NCBI RefSeq assembly: GCF_029873635.1
Contig: NC_080422.1
Coordinates: 4,692,001-4,756,000, forward strand
Direction: 5' to 3'
DNA: 64,000 nucleotides
Origin: Malania oleifera
Lineage: Eukaryota; Streptophyta; Magnoliopsida; Santalales; Ximeniaceae
Both the position numbers and the translations under genes were made by a program. Below, one piece after another: positions 46,366 to 57,336 of this stretch (position 1 is the first letter of the stretch; each line of letters starts with the position of its first letter). A model generated the notes under the pieces. That model was not told the origin of the DNA. It saw only the letters and a program-made list of their open reading frames with translations, and made no database searches.

Positions 46366-49300
46366 ATGCATTCTCTTCGAAGCTGCTTTTGCTTGGGGAA
46401 GGCTAGACAGAAGCCTGGGTATGAGAAGCCTTCTGTTCTTGCTTCTGAAACACCTTGTGAGTGGGTAAACTATAACCTGGCCCAACCAGTTATCATGGTC
46501 GATCTATTTTAATTTTAATTTTCTAGAAGATATTTGTGGATCTCTCTGATTGCATAGAAGTTTGTGATAGGCTTGCCGGTTTGAATTCTTTGGCATTTTT
46601 TTTTTTCCTTTTTCAAAAGAAGAAAAAAAATAAAATAAATCAAGTGGCTGTTCAGATCAAATTGGTGCACAATGGTCATAATGGCTGCCACATTATAATA
46701 TCAGTGGCTTCCAAGACCATGATGGGGGGATATCTCAGAGGCCCCTTGATGCATAGCTATATTGACTGCTACAGTCGTTTAGGCCACATAATGGGTAATG
46801 GCCAGTGTGGACCACTGCAAACCTGCGCAGACTGTTACACTGGTCTCTATGCTCTTAAATTGATTATGAAAAATAGTTTATCGAGTACTACTGTCATTTT
46901 TTTTTTCACTATATTTTAAGCTGTCTTATTTTAATTAGTAGTTTTTTGAAAATTTACATTTTAGGTTAGTTTACTTAATATTCAAGCTGTATTTCTTTGA
47001 TAACTGGCCTTCAAATAGATCCAAATTTGATCTTATTTAATAATATAAATATTAGTATTGAAATTTGCTTCAATTTTTTGAAATATTTTTCTTTCACTTA
47101 ATTTGGAGAAAATTCTAGCCTCTTTTTGCCTATAGCACCTAAAGAAACAGATAATATTCAAGATAACATAACACGGGTAAAAAAAAGACTAAAGAAACCA
47201 ATACAACATTCATTATTTTTTTCTATTATATGTAGATTGATTAAAAAATCATTTAAAACATTAGTATGTAGGACTTTGGGATTAGAACATGTGAATTCAT
47301 ATATCTTAAAAGAAGTTTGTTAATGCAACATGAATCCATGGATGCAGTACCCATTACCATTATCTAACATCTGCTATGACTGAAACCATTACCCCACAGC
47401 CATTACCTATGCCACCAGTTTATATAACCATGATTCAATTAGATCCTTACATGTATAGTTTATGAACAGTTGAAGCTTGATATACATTGTTGGCCCACAA
47501 CCTAATAGCTTAAACTTTTAGGTAAAGTGGTAATCTAACACGGTATCAGAGCTGGTTACTTGAAGGTCCTGGGTTCTAGTCTTGTTTCCTGTGTTTATTG
47601 TGTGCGTTTGAAAAAATATTATTGTGTTCCCTATCATGGGTGTTATTTATTATGAGTTTGACTCTCCACCTGCTGTCGGGCTGCACATACGGGGGAGTGT
47701 TAAAGCTTGATATACATTGTTGGCCCACAACCTAATAGCTTAAGCTTTTAGTTAAAGTGGTAATATAACATGAACTTCCAGGAAAAGTGCAAATTGCCTT
47801 GCAAGTTTAGGTTCTTTTAGACGTCGTAATAAAGCCTCAGTCTGAAATTGCTTCCCAGTTGCCTATATTTACTTATTTAAGCTAAGTTCTTGTCCAGAAG
47901 AGTGTGTTATCCTGCTGAAGATTTACTACTTGTTACTCTAGCTGAGCAACTCTATGACCAGTATATTCATTAGAGTTTTCATATAAAGTTCTGAAACCCT
48001 TCTATTTATTTGGCAGTTACTGTGAATGAAGTAGAGGCTTTGTATGATCTGTTTAAGAAACTAAGCAGCTCCATAATTGATGATGGTCTTATTAATAAGG
48101 TATTCCCATTCATGGTTGCATTCGGAGCATGCATGTTTTTTCTTTATGACGAACTGGTCTTGATTGCTTGTTCTAGAGTTTGAAAATTTTGATTTGTATT
48201 TCATTGAAGCTTAAATTTTGATTTGTATTTAATAAGGGATTTCTTGAGCACCACATGCTATTGCTAACATATCACGAACAGGAAGAATTTCAGCTTGCAC
48301 TTTTCAAGAATAGCAGAAAACAGAATCTTTTTGCAGACAGGGTGAGTACTCTTTTGCTTTATTTAATATTTAGAAGTTCATTTATGCTTTATAACTTCAT
48401 GTAATCTGGTTAATGATTTTGGAGTCAAGCAGTAGAAATATTTCTTTTTTAAAACTAAAATGCAACTCAGCTTCAAAAGGAGATGAATGGTGCAGTCTGG
48501 ATTTTCTTGGATCCATACAAGAGCCTCATCAGTAGACAGGACAGAAATAAATCTGAAGTACTTCCATCACTTCAACAGAACACTGCAAATTTGGAGAAGC
48601 AAACAGTAGTATAAGGTTCCATTTGGGACTGCTTTGGAGTTAAAAGTGATTTCACCATGTAAAATTACTTCTTTGTTAATATTTTCGAAGTGATTTTTGA
48701 TCTAGCATCAATTCGGGAGGAAACTTCAACAATCAACTCCCTCCTAAAGTGATATTGGGATCAAAATCAAATTGCAGCTGCAAGAATGTAACTTGTGGGA
48801 CCAAGTTGTTGAAGCTAGCCTCAGAAACTGCTTTTTCTTTGTAGAATCACTTCCAATCAAAAGTTGTCTGGACGCCACTGATACTATGCTAATTGCTGGA
48901 TTGCGTCTATAAGTTGAATTTAAAACATGAGTGAGAATATGTGGTCATGGCAAGTTCTTTTAGCCATAGACAAATAACTAAAAATCGTTTGCATTCCTCT
49001 AATATATCATGGCTAGTCATTCCATGATTATATTGTGTTTTGATTTTTTATGCACCCAATATTTGACAAGCTGACTTTGTATGTCATTCGGTACTTTATT
49101 ATGGCATTCATTATAGGTATTTGATTTGTTTGACATTAAGAATAATGGGGCTATTGAATTTGGAGAATTCGTTCGATCATTAGGCATCTTCCACCCAAAT
49201 GCTCCCATAGCAGACAAAATTGGATGTAAGAAATAGTGTGTCATGATATGCACTCCTGATATTCATGATTTCTTATTATTTTATTTAATTATTATTTGTG

Positions 49301-49594
49301 TTCTCAATTAATTTTTTTTTTTGTGAACATACTTTTTCTTCTGAACTTCAGTACAAGCCACTTTTATGTTTACTGACCAGGGGAAAGATCTTCTTGCAGT
49401 TGCTTTTAGATTGTATGATCTGAAGAACAGTGGTTACATTGAACGTGATGAGGTGAATGCCACACAACTTTCTCTCTGCGTCATTGTTTCCTAACTATCA
49501 GAAAATGCAGTTTATGACTATTCTACTCATTCTTACTCACCCTGTTTATATTTTTATTATTAATGCTATTCATGTTGAAATTGAGAAAGCATCC

Positions 49595-49654
<60 letters not shown>

Positions 49655-52107
49655 TGAGAAACTCAATATGGTTTATTCATGTTTTGTGAAAACAATTCCA
49701 AATGAGTGAAGTGCGTGCTGGCATATGTTGGGAACCAGCGGTTAGCAGAGTATGCACTATTTGACAGAAAAGCTCAAAACAAACAATGCGACATTATTAG
49801 CCTTGTCCAGCCTTTATTTGAAAATTTTTAGTCAGCAATTTAATGATTACATGTTATAGTTCCTTTATTTAACCCTGAAAGTATTATGTGGCTACTGAAA
49901 GAAGAAAAGGTGATATTTTTCTTTTCCTCTGGCTCCCTTGGACATTGCATGCTGTAAAGTTTTGAGCATGATGGACTGGGTAAGATTAGTTATGTCAAAA
50001 TTTACTGTTAGTGCTGATCACGAATAGATTAGTAATAAAGTGATTGAAGGTTAGGAAAATAAGAGAACCAATCTAGTATTATTGCATTAGGCTGGATGTT
50101 CCCTATTGTGAGGATCCCCACTAGACTGGATGTTCCCTATTGTGATGATCCCCACTATGTTGTCATGGTGTCCTGTTTTCTCTCGTGATGATGGCAATTC
50201 CAATCCAGCTTCATGATAATGTGAACGAAAAATTACAGAGAGAAATTGTTAGCTTGCATTCGTAGTGGAGGGCTCAAGCCAATAGCTGTGGGAGTGGTGC
50301 CTTTCATGTTTGAGTTGTATCATAGGTTGAAATATTGAGCATTTGTTTGAATTGTGAGGCTGACAGCCACAGTTTTTTGATCTCCCTCATCACTGTGGAT
50401 GTAGGCATCTTACTGAACTTTGTTGTCAACTTCAAGTTCAATACACTTGTATTAAAGCACTAAATGTTGATTGATTAATTACTGACTCCTGCCATTCTTG
50501 TTGAAAGGAAGAAGGATAGTAGTTAGCTCAAGGTCATAAAGCAATACAAGCTCTTTGGAGACTATTGAGCAACCACTTTACCTAAAAGCTTAAGCTGTAA
50601 CGTTGTGCCCAACAATGTATATTAAGTATTAACACTCCCTTGCACGTGGAGCCTCATTGCACGCAGAGAGAAACAAATTGTAACACCCATGGGATGATTT
50701 TTGACAAACAAATAAAAAATGCAAGCAACAAGACTAGAACCCAGAACCTTCAGGAAACCATGGCTCTGATACCTAAAAGCTTATGCTATTAGGCTGCAGG
50801 CCAACAGTGTATATCAAGCCTTAACACTCTGCTGCTTTTGAGATTTAGAAGTCTGATGGGCACAACTGCAGATGACTGGTATTTCTTGTCCTTGTACTGT
50901 TCATACTCATTTATGTTCATCTGTCCAGCTTCACATGTTGGCTTTTGTGATATGTTTTGATCAAGATTCACCAGTACATATGCTACATCTTGCCTACTTC
51001 ATGTTCTAAAATTCTTTATTTTTTTTCCATTATATTGTAATAGGTACTATTATATAATTTTCTTTCCTAATTTTTTTTTCCTTCTGTTTAAAGTTCCAAC
51101 AATTGCAAATATGATTTTCTTGACCTTCTGTTATTTGTTATCTCTTGAAGTTGAAGGAGATGGTAGTGGCTCTTCTTAATGAGTCAGAACTGACACTTTC
51201 AGATGATCTTGTTGAAACAATTTTGGACAAGGTGTTGAATACTCTTTCTATACTTCATTTTGTAGTTCTGTAGCACTCCTGTTCATTCTTCTACCTTGAT
51301 ATTCATTTTTGCTCGTCTTTCTAGACATTCAAGGAGGCAGATTCAAAAGGAGATGGGAGGATTGACCAAGAAGAATGGAAGGAATATGTAGAAAAGAATC
51401 CATCCCTAATAAGGAACATGACACTTCCATACTTAAAGTGAGTCATTACTTCCGTGTCTTTATCAACATACTGCATGAATTTCACGCTTAGTCATAGTAT
51501 AAAATTAGCTTTTAGCTCCTTTTTATCATTGGCAATTTCCATATCCTGAAATGATGCACCTTATAACAAGAAGATACGAACTATCGTTGATAATAGTTTT
51601 TGATTGCCTTGAGGTTTGAGTTCATTCTCTATTTTCTGTTATGGCAATTCAGTTCATTCTACGTTTACATGGAGAAGGTAAGTTTAATTGACAAATAAGA
51701 TTATTCTACATGTTCTGTTGGCTTTATTGCTTGTTGAAAATGAGAAATACTTGCAGGCAATGGTCCTCCATGTAGGACTTGGGACCATCTAATCTCATAT
51801 TGTAACTTCGGCAATATTAAGTGTACTGATAAACTCCATTCTAAAAGTGGGCTTGTTTTCAAACACATTGTTGACATCCAAATCCTATGTGAGGGACTGT
51901 CCCTCGCAAGTATTTCTTATTAAGAATGCTGCCAAGATGTGCTATGGATTTGTTTGGCTTTAATTTTGTTTGCCATTTTCCAGGGATGTCACTATAGCTT
52001 TTCCTAGCTTTGTTCTTACCACTGAAGTCCTTGAGTCAGAAATGGATGCCTCAAGTGTTACCCTGGCTGTCTCAAGCTCTCCACCCTCTGGATGCTCTCT
52101 CCTCTGA
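46366..52107 (+). CDS. CBL gene 1: calcineurin B-like Ca2+ sensor, SOS3/CBL4-like
   Basis: CBL proteins bind Ca2+ and recruit CIPK kinases to membranes. Coding exons are 46366-46456, 48017-48099, 48282-48341, 49117-49225, 49400-49452, 51151-51231, 51325-51437 and 51984-52107; all introns are GT-AG and the product is 237 residues. EF-hand loops lie at 47-60 (the 14-residue CBL-type loop [14 protein letters not shown]), 84-95, 121-132 and 165-176. MTLPYL and the CIPK-phosphorylated FPSF motif (203-206) are present. [24 protein letters not shown] is closest to the CBL4/5/8 group by eye. The start is supported by an in-frame TAG at 46339-46341. The N-terminus ([12 protein letters not shown]) lacks Met-Gly, so it should not be N-myristoylated, but Cys-Phe-Cys could be S-acylated. 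The C-terminal tail is about 20 residues longer than usual. Confidence 0.9.
47468..47770 (+). mobile_element. TRIM element in intron 1 of CBL gene 1
   Basis: This is a miniature LTR element of 303 bp with two 73-bp terminal repeats (47468-47540 and 47698-47770). The right one has ends TGTTA…TAACA. It is framed by a perfect 5-bp TSD, TGAAC (47463-47467 and 47771-47775). CGGTATCAGAGC directly follows the left repeat (initiator-Met primer-binding type), and a GGGGGAG purine tract (47691-47697) precedes the right repeat. It has no coding capacity and must have moved with enzymes from another element. Confidence 0.85.
48610..48900. mobile_element. Possible MITE in intron 3 of CBL gene 1
   Basis: The left side reads TTCCATTTGGGACTGCTTT and the right side, in reverse, GTCCAGACAACTTTTGATTG, each with AAGTGATT nearby. 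The ends are only loosely inverted and no TSD was found, so this is a tentative call. Confidence 0.25.
50564..50826 (-). mobile_element. TRIM element in intron 5 of CBL gene 1 (same family, opposite strand)
   Basis: This is related to the TRIM in intron 1 but inverted. The left repeat (about 50564-50634) and right repeat (about 50774-50826) share AAGCTTAAGC/AAGCTTATGC and end in TTAACA. On the minus strand GGTATCAGAGCC follows the 5' repeat directly. The last part of that repeat is missing, consistent with a deletion between two GGTA copies. It is more diverged than the other copy and no clear TSD was found. Confidence 0.7.
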
Positions 52108-52998
52108 GACGTTGAACAAGATGAGTCGATGACGTGCATCATTAAATTCTTAATCTGTATTGTCTCAGTGTTCTGTAATGTGCGTTGTAATATAGTGGCT
52201 CTTTTAAAAATTTAGGATTGGATTTTTAGCTTCATCTTTTGGGCAAGTTCACCCTCTTTGTATTAGGTTTCTGTGGTACTATTTCTCTGTTTGCTCACTC
52301 TGAAAACATAAGAAAAGAAATGAAAATCTTGCAATTTCCTAAATGGCTGGTGTTTGAGTGACCATTGATAGGCCAACATCATCAAGGCTTGTGAAACCAT
52401 CACATTCAGATATAATGCATGTATCAAGCATCTGTAATTTGTTTTTGTTTTTGTTTTTGTTCTTATTTCTGTTTTTTCAGAGTACGCTTGACTCGTGCTA
52501 AAACCCTAAAGATAAACTGGCGCCATTTTTGCCGCAGCCCTATTTGCCACCAGGTTGGGAAAAAACCACAAAATTAGGATGGTGGTTTGTTTCCATTTGT
52601 TGCAATTGTTCCTCTTTTTTTTATTAACATTCAATTTCTTAAAGCAGTAACTAAGTCAGTGTCTTTTCTGATAATAAAACTGACTAATTTGATCACAAAT
52701 TCATCCAATTGGTTTGCTTCTATTTATCAATTTTGACAGTCAAAGATCACATTATAATTTAATGTGTGAAATGCCAAAATCAAAGCATTAAGGGTCCATT
52801 TGGATCAAGGATTTTTAAACCAAGGATTTTATTTGGGTAAAGGAAAGTAAAGGAAAATAAAGAGGAAATTCATTTTCTATTATATTTTCCTTCAATATGA
52901 AATAAAATTAAAAATGAAAGTTTGTTTTAATATGATTAAAAATTAGGAAAATTCAAATATTAATGATTTGTAAAATCAAAATTTCGTTTATGAATTTA

Positions 52999-53044
<46 letters not shown>

Positions 53045-53225
53045 TCAGTTTCCTTGATAATTAAACATGAAAATGTGGATTCTTTACTATTTTCCTTTTC
53101 TTTCTCTAATAATTTTTGAGTTCCAAACTAGGTTTAAGAATTTTAATAGTAGTACAATGAAATAAAATTTTAAGAATTTGTGTAGTCAACCTTTTACTTC
53201 TTTTGTTTTTTTTTATGACAAGATT
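52108..53225. other. 3' region of CBL gene 1 and intergenic sequence
   Basis: The 3' UTR of CBL gene 1 should lie in the first few hundred bases; no clear AATAAA signal was found near the stop. At about 52797-53150 the ends GTCCATTTGGATCAAGG and, in reverse, CCTAGTTTGGAACTCAA resemble imperfect terminal inverted repeats of a hAT-type MITE, with a TA microsatellite inside (53006-53041). Confidence 0.4.
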
Positions 53226-53548
53226 ATGTTTGGTTTGCAAAATACCTATTTTTTGGATAAATTAGTTTTATTAGGTTAGTTACAATTAGTTATACAAGAA
53301 ATTATATTATTACTATAAAATAAATAGTAATACAAAATATTTTATGAGTCCATAATAAGGAATAGACAAGAAATAACTATTTCTAAATTTCATTATGGAG
53401 ATGTCTGCTCCTTTTTTATTACACGTTGAATGAAATAATTAGAAATATATAAGGAGTAACTATTTTTGTCATTCTCAAAATTTAAATTATATTTAATCTT
53501 ATTCGAATGAATAGTTATTTTGTCAAACCAAATAAGTCGTAAGATTCT
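53226..53548. mobile_element. MITE, about 320 bp
   Basis: This non-coding element has imperfect terminal inverted repeats of about 25 bases: TATGTTTGGTTTGCAAAATA at the left and, in reverse, TTATTTGGTTTGACAAAATA at the right. A diverged relative lies at 44040-44320 in the opposite direction. The superfamily is uncertain because the TSD is not clear. Confidence 0.55.
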
Positions 53549-53917
53549 AATGAAAAGCGGGCACAAGCTTAAAGCATGAAGGATAAACTTAGGAAGTATA
53601 TACTGAAATTTGCTAAATGCAAATGAATTGAAAATATACAAACGACATAGAACTAGAGTTGGCCAGTTGATGCCCTTGTGCACGAAAATGGTTTTTATTT
53701 TTTTTCATTGTAATTGTAGAGACCCGAACCTGTGTGGGTTCCTATAAATAATTCTATAGAGGAAGCAGATATAAAATCCTCGAATATATTTATTACAAAA
53801 TCCTCTAATTACTTTATTACATCAATATCTCCAATATTAAAATAAAAATATAAATAAATTAATATTTATGCTAAATAACTCTTTCTAGTCCCACCCACAC
53901 TTTCACTGTGCCACTCT

Positions 53918-55682
53918 TATTTATTTATTTATTTCATTTCTTAATCCTTAAGAAACCTATGAAATTACGAAAATACCCTTCCTCTAATTCCCTATAAATA
54001 GGATCAGTTCCTAAATTCATTTTCATAAGAAATTTTAAAGAAGAGTTGAATGAAAGGTAAGTGGGCTTGATTATATTAGATTTTCATAAATATACTTGAG
54101 TTAAATTAAGTACGTGAATTTAATTATGATAATGATTAGCACACAAATCGTGTGGCATGAACTTATTTTATTGCATAAATGAGTAAAGATGAATTTTTAA
54201 GATGTTATAACTATTACTTATAATGATGGGATTATTATGATACTGTTTTTATTGTATAAATTATAATTGTATATTTTAAGAACTCTGATGGCTCGAAGGT
54301 TGTGGATGTTCGGTATCATAACTACAAATGATTATGAGTGCAACGATACTATTGTATAAGTGTTGGTGGATGATAGTAGATTTGTCCTGAGTATGAGTAA
54401 AAATGCACACTTGCTTCCGGACCAGGATGTGATAGAAAAATTGCACTTACAAACATGTTACAATTTGATTTAGTCTGGTCGGTCAACCAGTTAAGTCCAA
54501 TCTTTGGACCGCACAATCCAGTCATGGGGGTAACATGACACCTATAGGCCAAAGTAGCTTTTTCTTATACATATTTATATATTTATGTGATTAGGGGCAT
54601 TTATTAGACTTAAATAATGTTTTGAAAGAAAAGTATGTATATTTATATATATGTAGTTCACTGTTGACAAAATGTGGTATTTTTTTTTTTTTTAACGTAA
54701 ATCTCATCTTAGCCACAGACTAATAATAATATAGCTTATACTTACTGAACATTGTCTCACCCAATCATTATTTTATATTACAAATAGAATTGAAACGCTC
54801 TTCAATTCTATTTGTAATATAAAATAATGATTGGGTGAGACAATGTTCAGTAAGTATAAGCTATATTATTATTAGTCTGTGGCTAAGATGAGATTTACGT
54901 TAAAAAAAAAAAAAAATACCACATTTTGTCAACAGTGAACTACATATATATAAATATACATACTTTTCTTTCAAAACATTATTTAAGTCTAATAAATGCC
55001 CCTAATCACATAAATATATAAATATGTATAAGAAAAAGCTACTTTGGCCTATAGGTGTCATGTTTACCCCCATGACTGGATTGTGCGGTCCAAAGATTGG
55101 ACTTAACTGGTTGACCGACCAGACTAAATCAAATTGTAACATGTTTGTAAGTGCAATATTTCTATCACATCCTGGTCCGGAAGCAAGTGTGCATTTTTAC
55201 TCATACTCAGGACAAATCTACTATCATCCACCAACACTTATACAATAGTATCGTTGCACTCATAATCATTTGTAGTTATGATACCGAACATCCACAACCT
55301 TCGAGCCATCAGAGTTCTTAAAATATACAATTATAATTTATACAATAAAAACAGTATCATAATAATCCCATCATTATAAGTAATAGTTATAACATCTTAA
55401 AAATTCATCTTTACTCATTTATGCAATAAAATAAGTTCATGCCACACGATTTGTGTGCTAATCATTATCATAATTAAATTCACGTACTTAATTTAACTCA
55501 AGTATATTTATGAAAATCTAATATAATCAAGCCCACTTACCTTTCATTCAACTCTTCTTTAAAATTTCTTATGAAAATGAATTTAGGAACTGATCCTATT
55601 TATAGGGAATTAGAGGAAGGGTATTTTCGTAATTTCATAGGTTTCTTAAGGATTAAGAAATGAAATAAATAAATAAATAAAT
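53918..55682. repeat. Near-perfect inverted repeat, arms about 0.88 kb, 6-nt loop
   Basis: The sequence from about 53918 to 54794 is the reverse complement of 54801 to about 55680. The loop is ACGCTC (54795-54800). Reading both arms by eye found only two differences: one extra T in the right arm near 55063 and one A/T difference near 55160 (left partner near 54438). Even the 14-base T run at 54680 matches the 14-base A run at 54903. Each arm holds a TATA-like CTATAAATAGGATC near its outer end (left: about 53992), pointing inward. Confidence 0.93.
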
Positions 55683-55696
55683 AAATTAAAAGAAAT

Positions 55697-55732
<36 letters not shown>

Positions 55733-56222
55733 CGTTGGGGGGCGGGTATCAGATTCACTATTCTCATCTGAATTTCAATGCCGAAAGCTCTTTGTGAGCA
55801 TGTAAAGATTTGTTCTCAAGAATAGGGTTGTGTACCCGAGTTGTAAGGCTTGTTCCGCCTGGGAAGGAGCATTTATAATGGATTGTGGAATCTTTAACTT
55901 GGTGCTAAGGCGTGGACGTAAGCTTGGTGCCGAACCACGTTAAAATCAGGTGTTAAGTTTTTCTCTCCCTACTCTTTATTTTACTATTTATCTTGTGCAT
56001 GATTTATATTAGCCATTCACCCCACCGTCTGACTCTACATTGTATATATGAAAATTTGACATAATCAAGCGCACTTACCTTTCATTCAACTCTTCTTTGA
56101 AATTCCCTATGAAAATGAATTTAAGAACTGATCCTATTTATAGGGAATTGGAGGAAGGGTATTTTCATAATTTCATAAGTTTCTTAAGGATTAAGAAATG
56201 AAATTAATTAATTAAAAGAAAT

Positions 56223-56258
<36 letters not shown>

Positions 56259-56273
56259 CGTTGGGGGGTATCA
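55503..56273. repeat. Direct repeat enclosing a Copia-like LTR piece
   Basis: 55503-55732 and about 56042-56273 are direct repeats (ACCTTTCATTCAACTCTTCT, then CTATTTATAGGGAATT, then a TA microsatellite, then TTCACGTTGGGGGG). Between them, 55745-56040 contains GTGGACGTAAGCTTGGTGCC and GAACCACGTTAAAATC, typical of the R-U5 part of plant Copia LTRs read on the plus strand. No Copia genes are present. Confidence 0.6.
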
Positions 56274-56721
56274 CTGTCCTATATATTATATTATATTAAT
56301 TAATTAATAATTTAATTTAATTTAATTTAATAATAAGATTTTTTTTAGGATTATTTACACTAATCATGTATATATATTTTTGGGGTCGTTACAGTTATCA
56401 TCTAAAATTTTGCATTAAAACCAATGGACTTCATTTGAGAATCATCAACATGCTAAAATTTTCATGCCATTTTTTATGGTAAATTTCCTCTCATTTGAAG
56501 AATAATTGAAAAAAAATGTATAAGTATATCATAATAGGGAGCTCCCAAGGGTCCTCAAGTGGACAAGGATGAACCATAAGGCTTTTTGGTAATAGGCGGT
56601 TTTTAGTCCGATTTTTCAAGTAGGCTAATTCTCGATTTATTAAAAAGGTAGCTTTGGTATTGGTCACGTCTTCCTCTAGTCTAGTACCACTTGGGTGGGT
56701 CCAAAGGACTCTGATACCACT

Positions 56722-57336
56722 TGTTAGGATCCTGTGAGCAACCAAAAAAATTGGGACACCAGAAGTTTACGCGGTTCGGTCAAGATCGACCTACGTCCAC
56801 GGAGCACACCACAATTCACTAAAAAACCTCCGGAAAGAAATACAACTCTCTCAGCTTCTCTCTTCCCCACACTCTCTTCTTCCTCTCTTTTCTTCTCTGT
56901 ACATATCAACTCTCCACAGCTCCTCTATTTATAGGTAGTTGATAATCAATTACAATAAATCCAAATTGAAAAGTTTCATTCATCTAAATTAAATGGCGGA
57001 TAACAGCTTACAATCTCCAGTTTGCAACGCGTCTCCAGCTCAGCTCACGCATCTCCAGTTCCAGCACAACAATGGTCCATATCACAAACACAAGCAACCA
57101 ATCACAAAAAACACCGGAGTTACGTGGTTCAGCCAAACTCAGTCTACGTCCATGGGAGAGAGGGAGTTTCACTATATCAATAGGACATGTAACACACTCA
57201 AACTCAACTCACAGCTCAACTTCTCTGCCTCTCAATCATAGTGTACAACACACAACTCACTTGCCTACACTACTACACTTGTACATCTTTCCTCTACAAT
57301 AGACAACCCCTTTTATAGGGTGAGAGAAGCGTAACA
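56722..57336 (-). repeat. Copia-type LTR, possibly two stacked copies
   Basis: The ends are TGTTAGGATC and GTAACA. Just left, the minus strand reads TGGTATCAGAGTCC (56706-56719), a primer-binding site, so this would be a 5' LTR on the minus strand. The module GGTTCGGTCAAGATCGACCT…ACGTCCACGG at about 56774 recurs in diverged form at about 57124 (GGTTCAGCC…TACGTCCATGG), and two TATA-like sites occur in reverse (about 56922-56934 and 57308-57320). Two related LTRs may overlap here. The internal sequence to the left (56394-56705) shows no recognisable gag. Confidence 0.5.

Larger units (their letters stand above)
53714..56393. mobile_element. LTR-derived block with internal foldback
   Basis: The left end TGTAGAGACCCGAACC and the right end, read in reverse, TGTAACGACCCC both look like the 5' ends of Tekay-type LTRs, as in TK2 and the solo LTR. 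The inner sequence CTTACTGAACATTGTCTCACCC resembles the CTTACTGAGCATCGCCTCATCC stretch of the solo LTR. The block is best read as two truncated LTRs facing each other. Flanks GTAAT and GTTAT may be a TSD with one change. No internal retroelement genes are present. Confidence 0.6.

Noticed and set aside
46536-46919. Open reading frame of 127 codons after exon 1 of CBL gene 1
   Set aside because: It lies within intron 1, contains poly-Phe/poly-Lys runs and shows no recognisable domain.
54349-55248. Two matching reading frames (about 67 and 74 codons) on opposite strands, sharing GLCGPKIGLNWLTDQTKSNC
   Set aside because: They are mirror images created by the palindrome in LTR-derived sequence; no domain or codon bias supports a gene.
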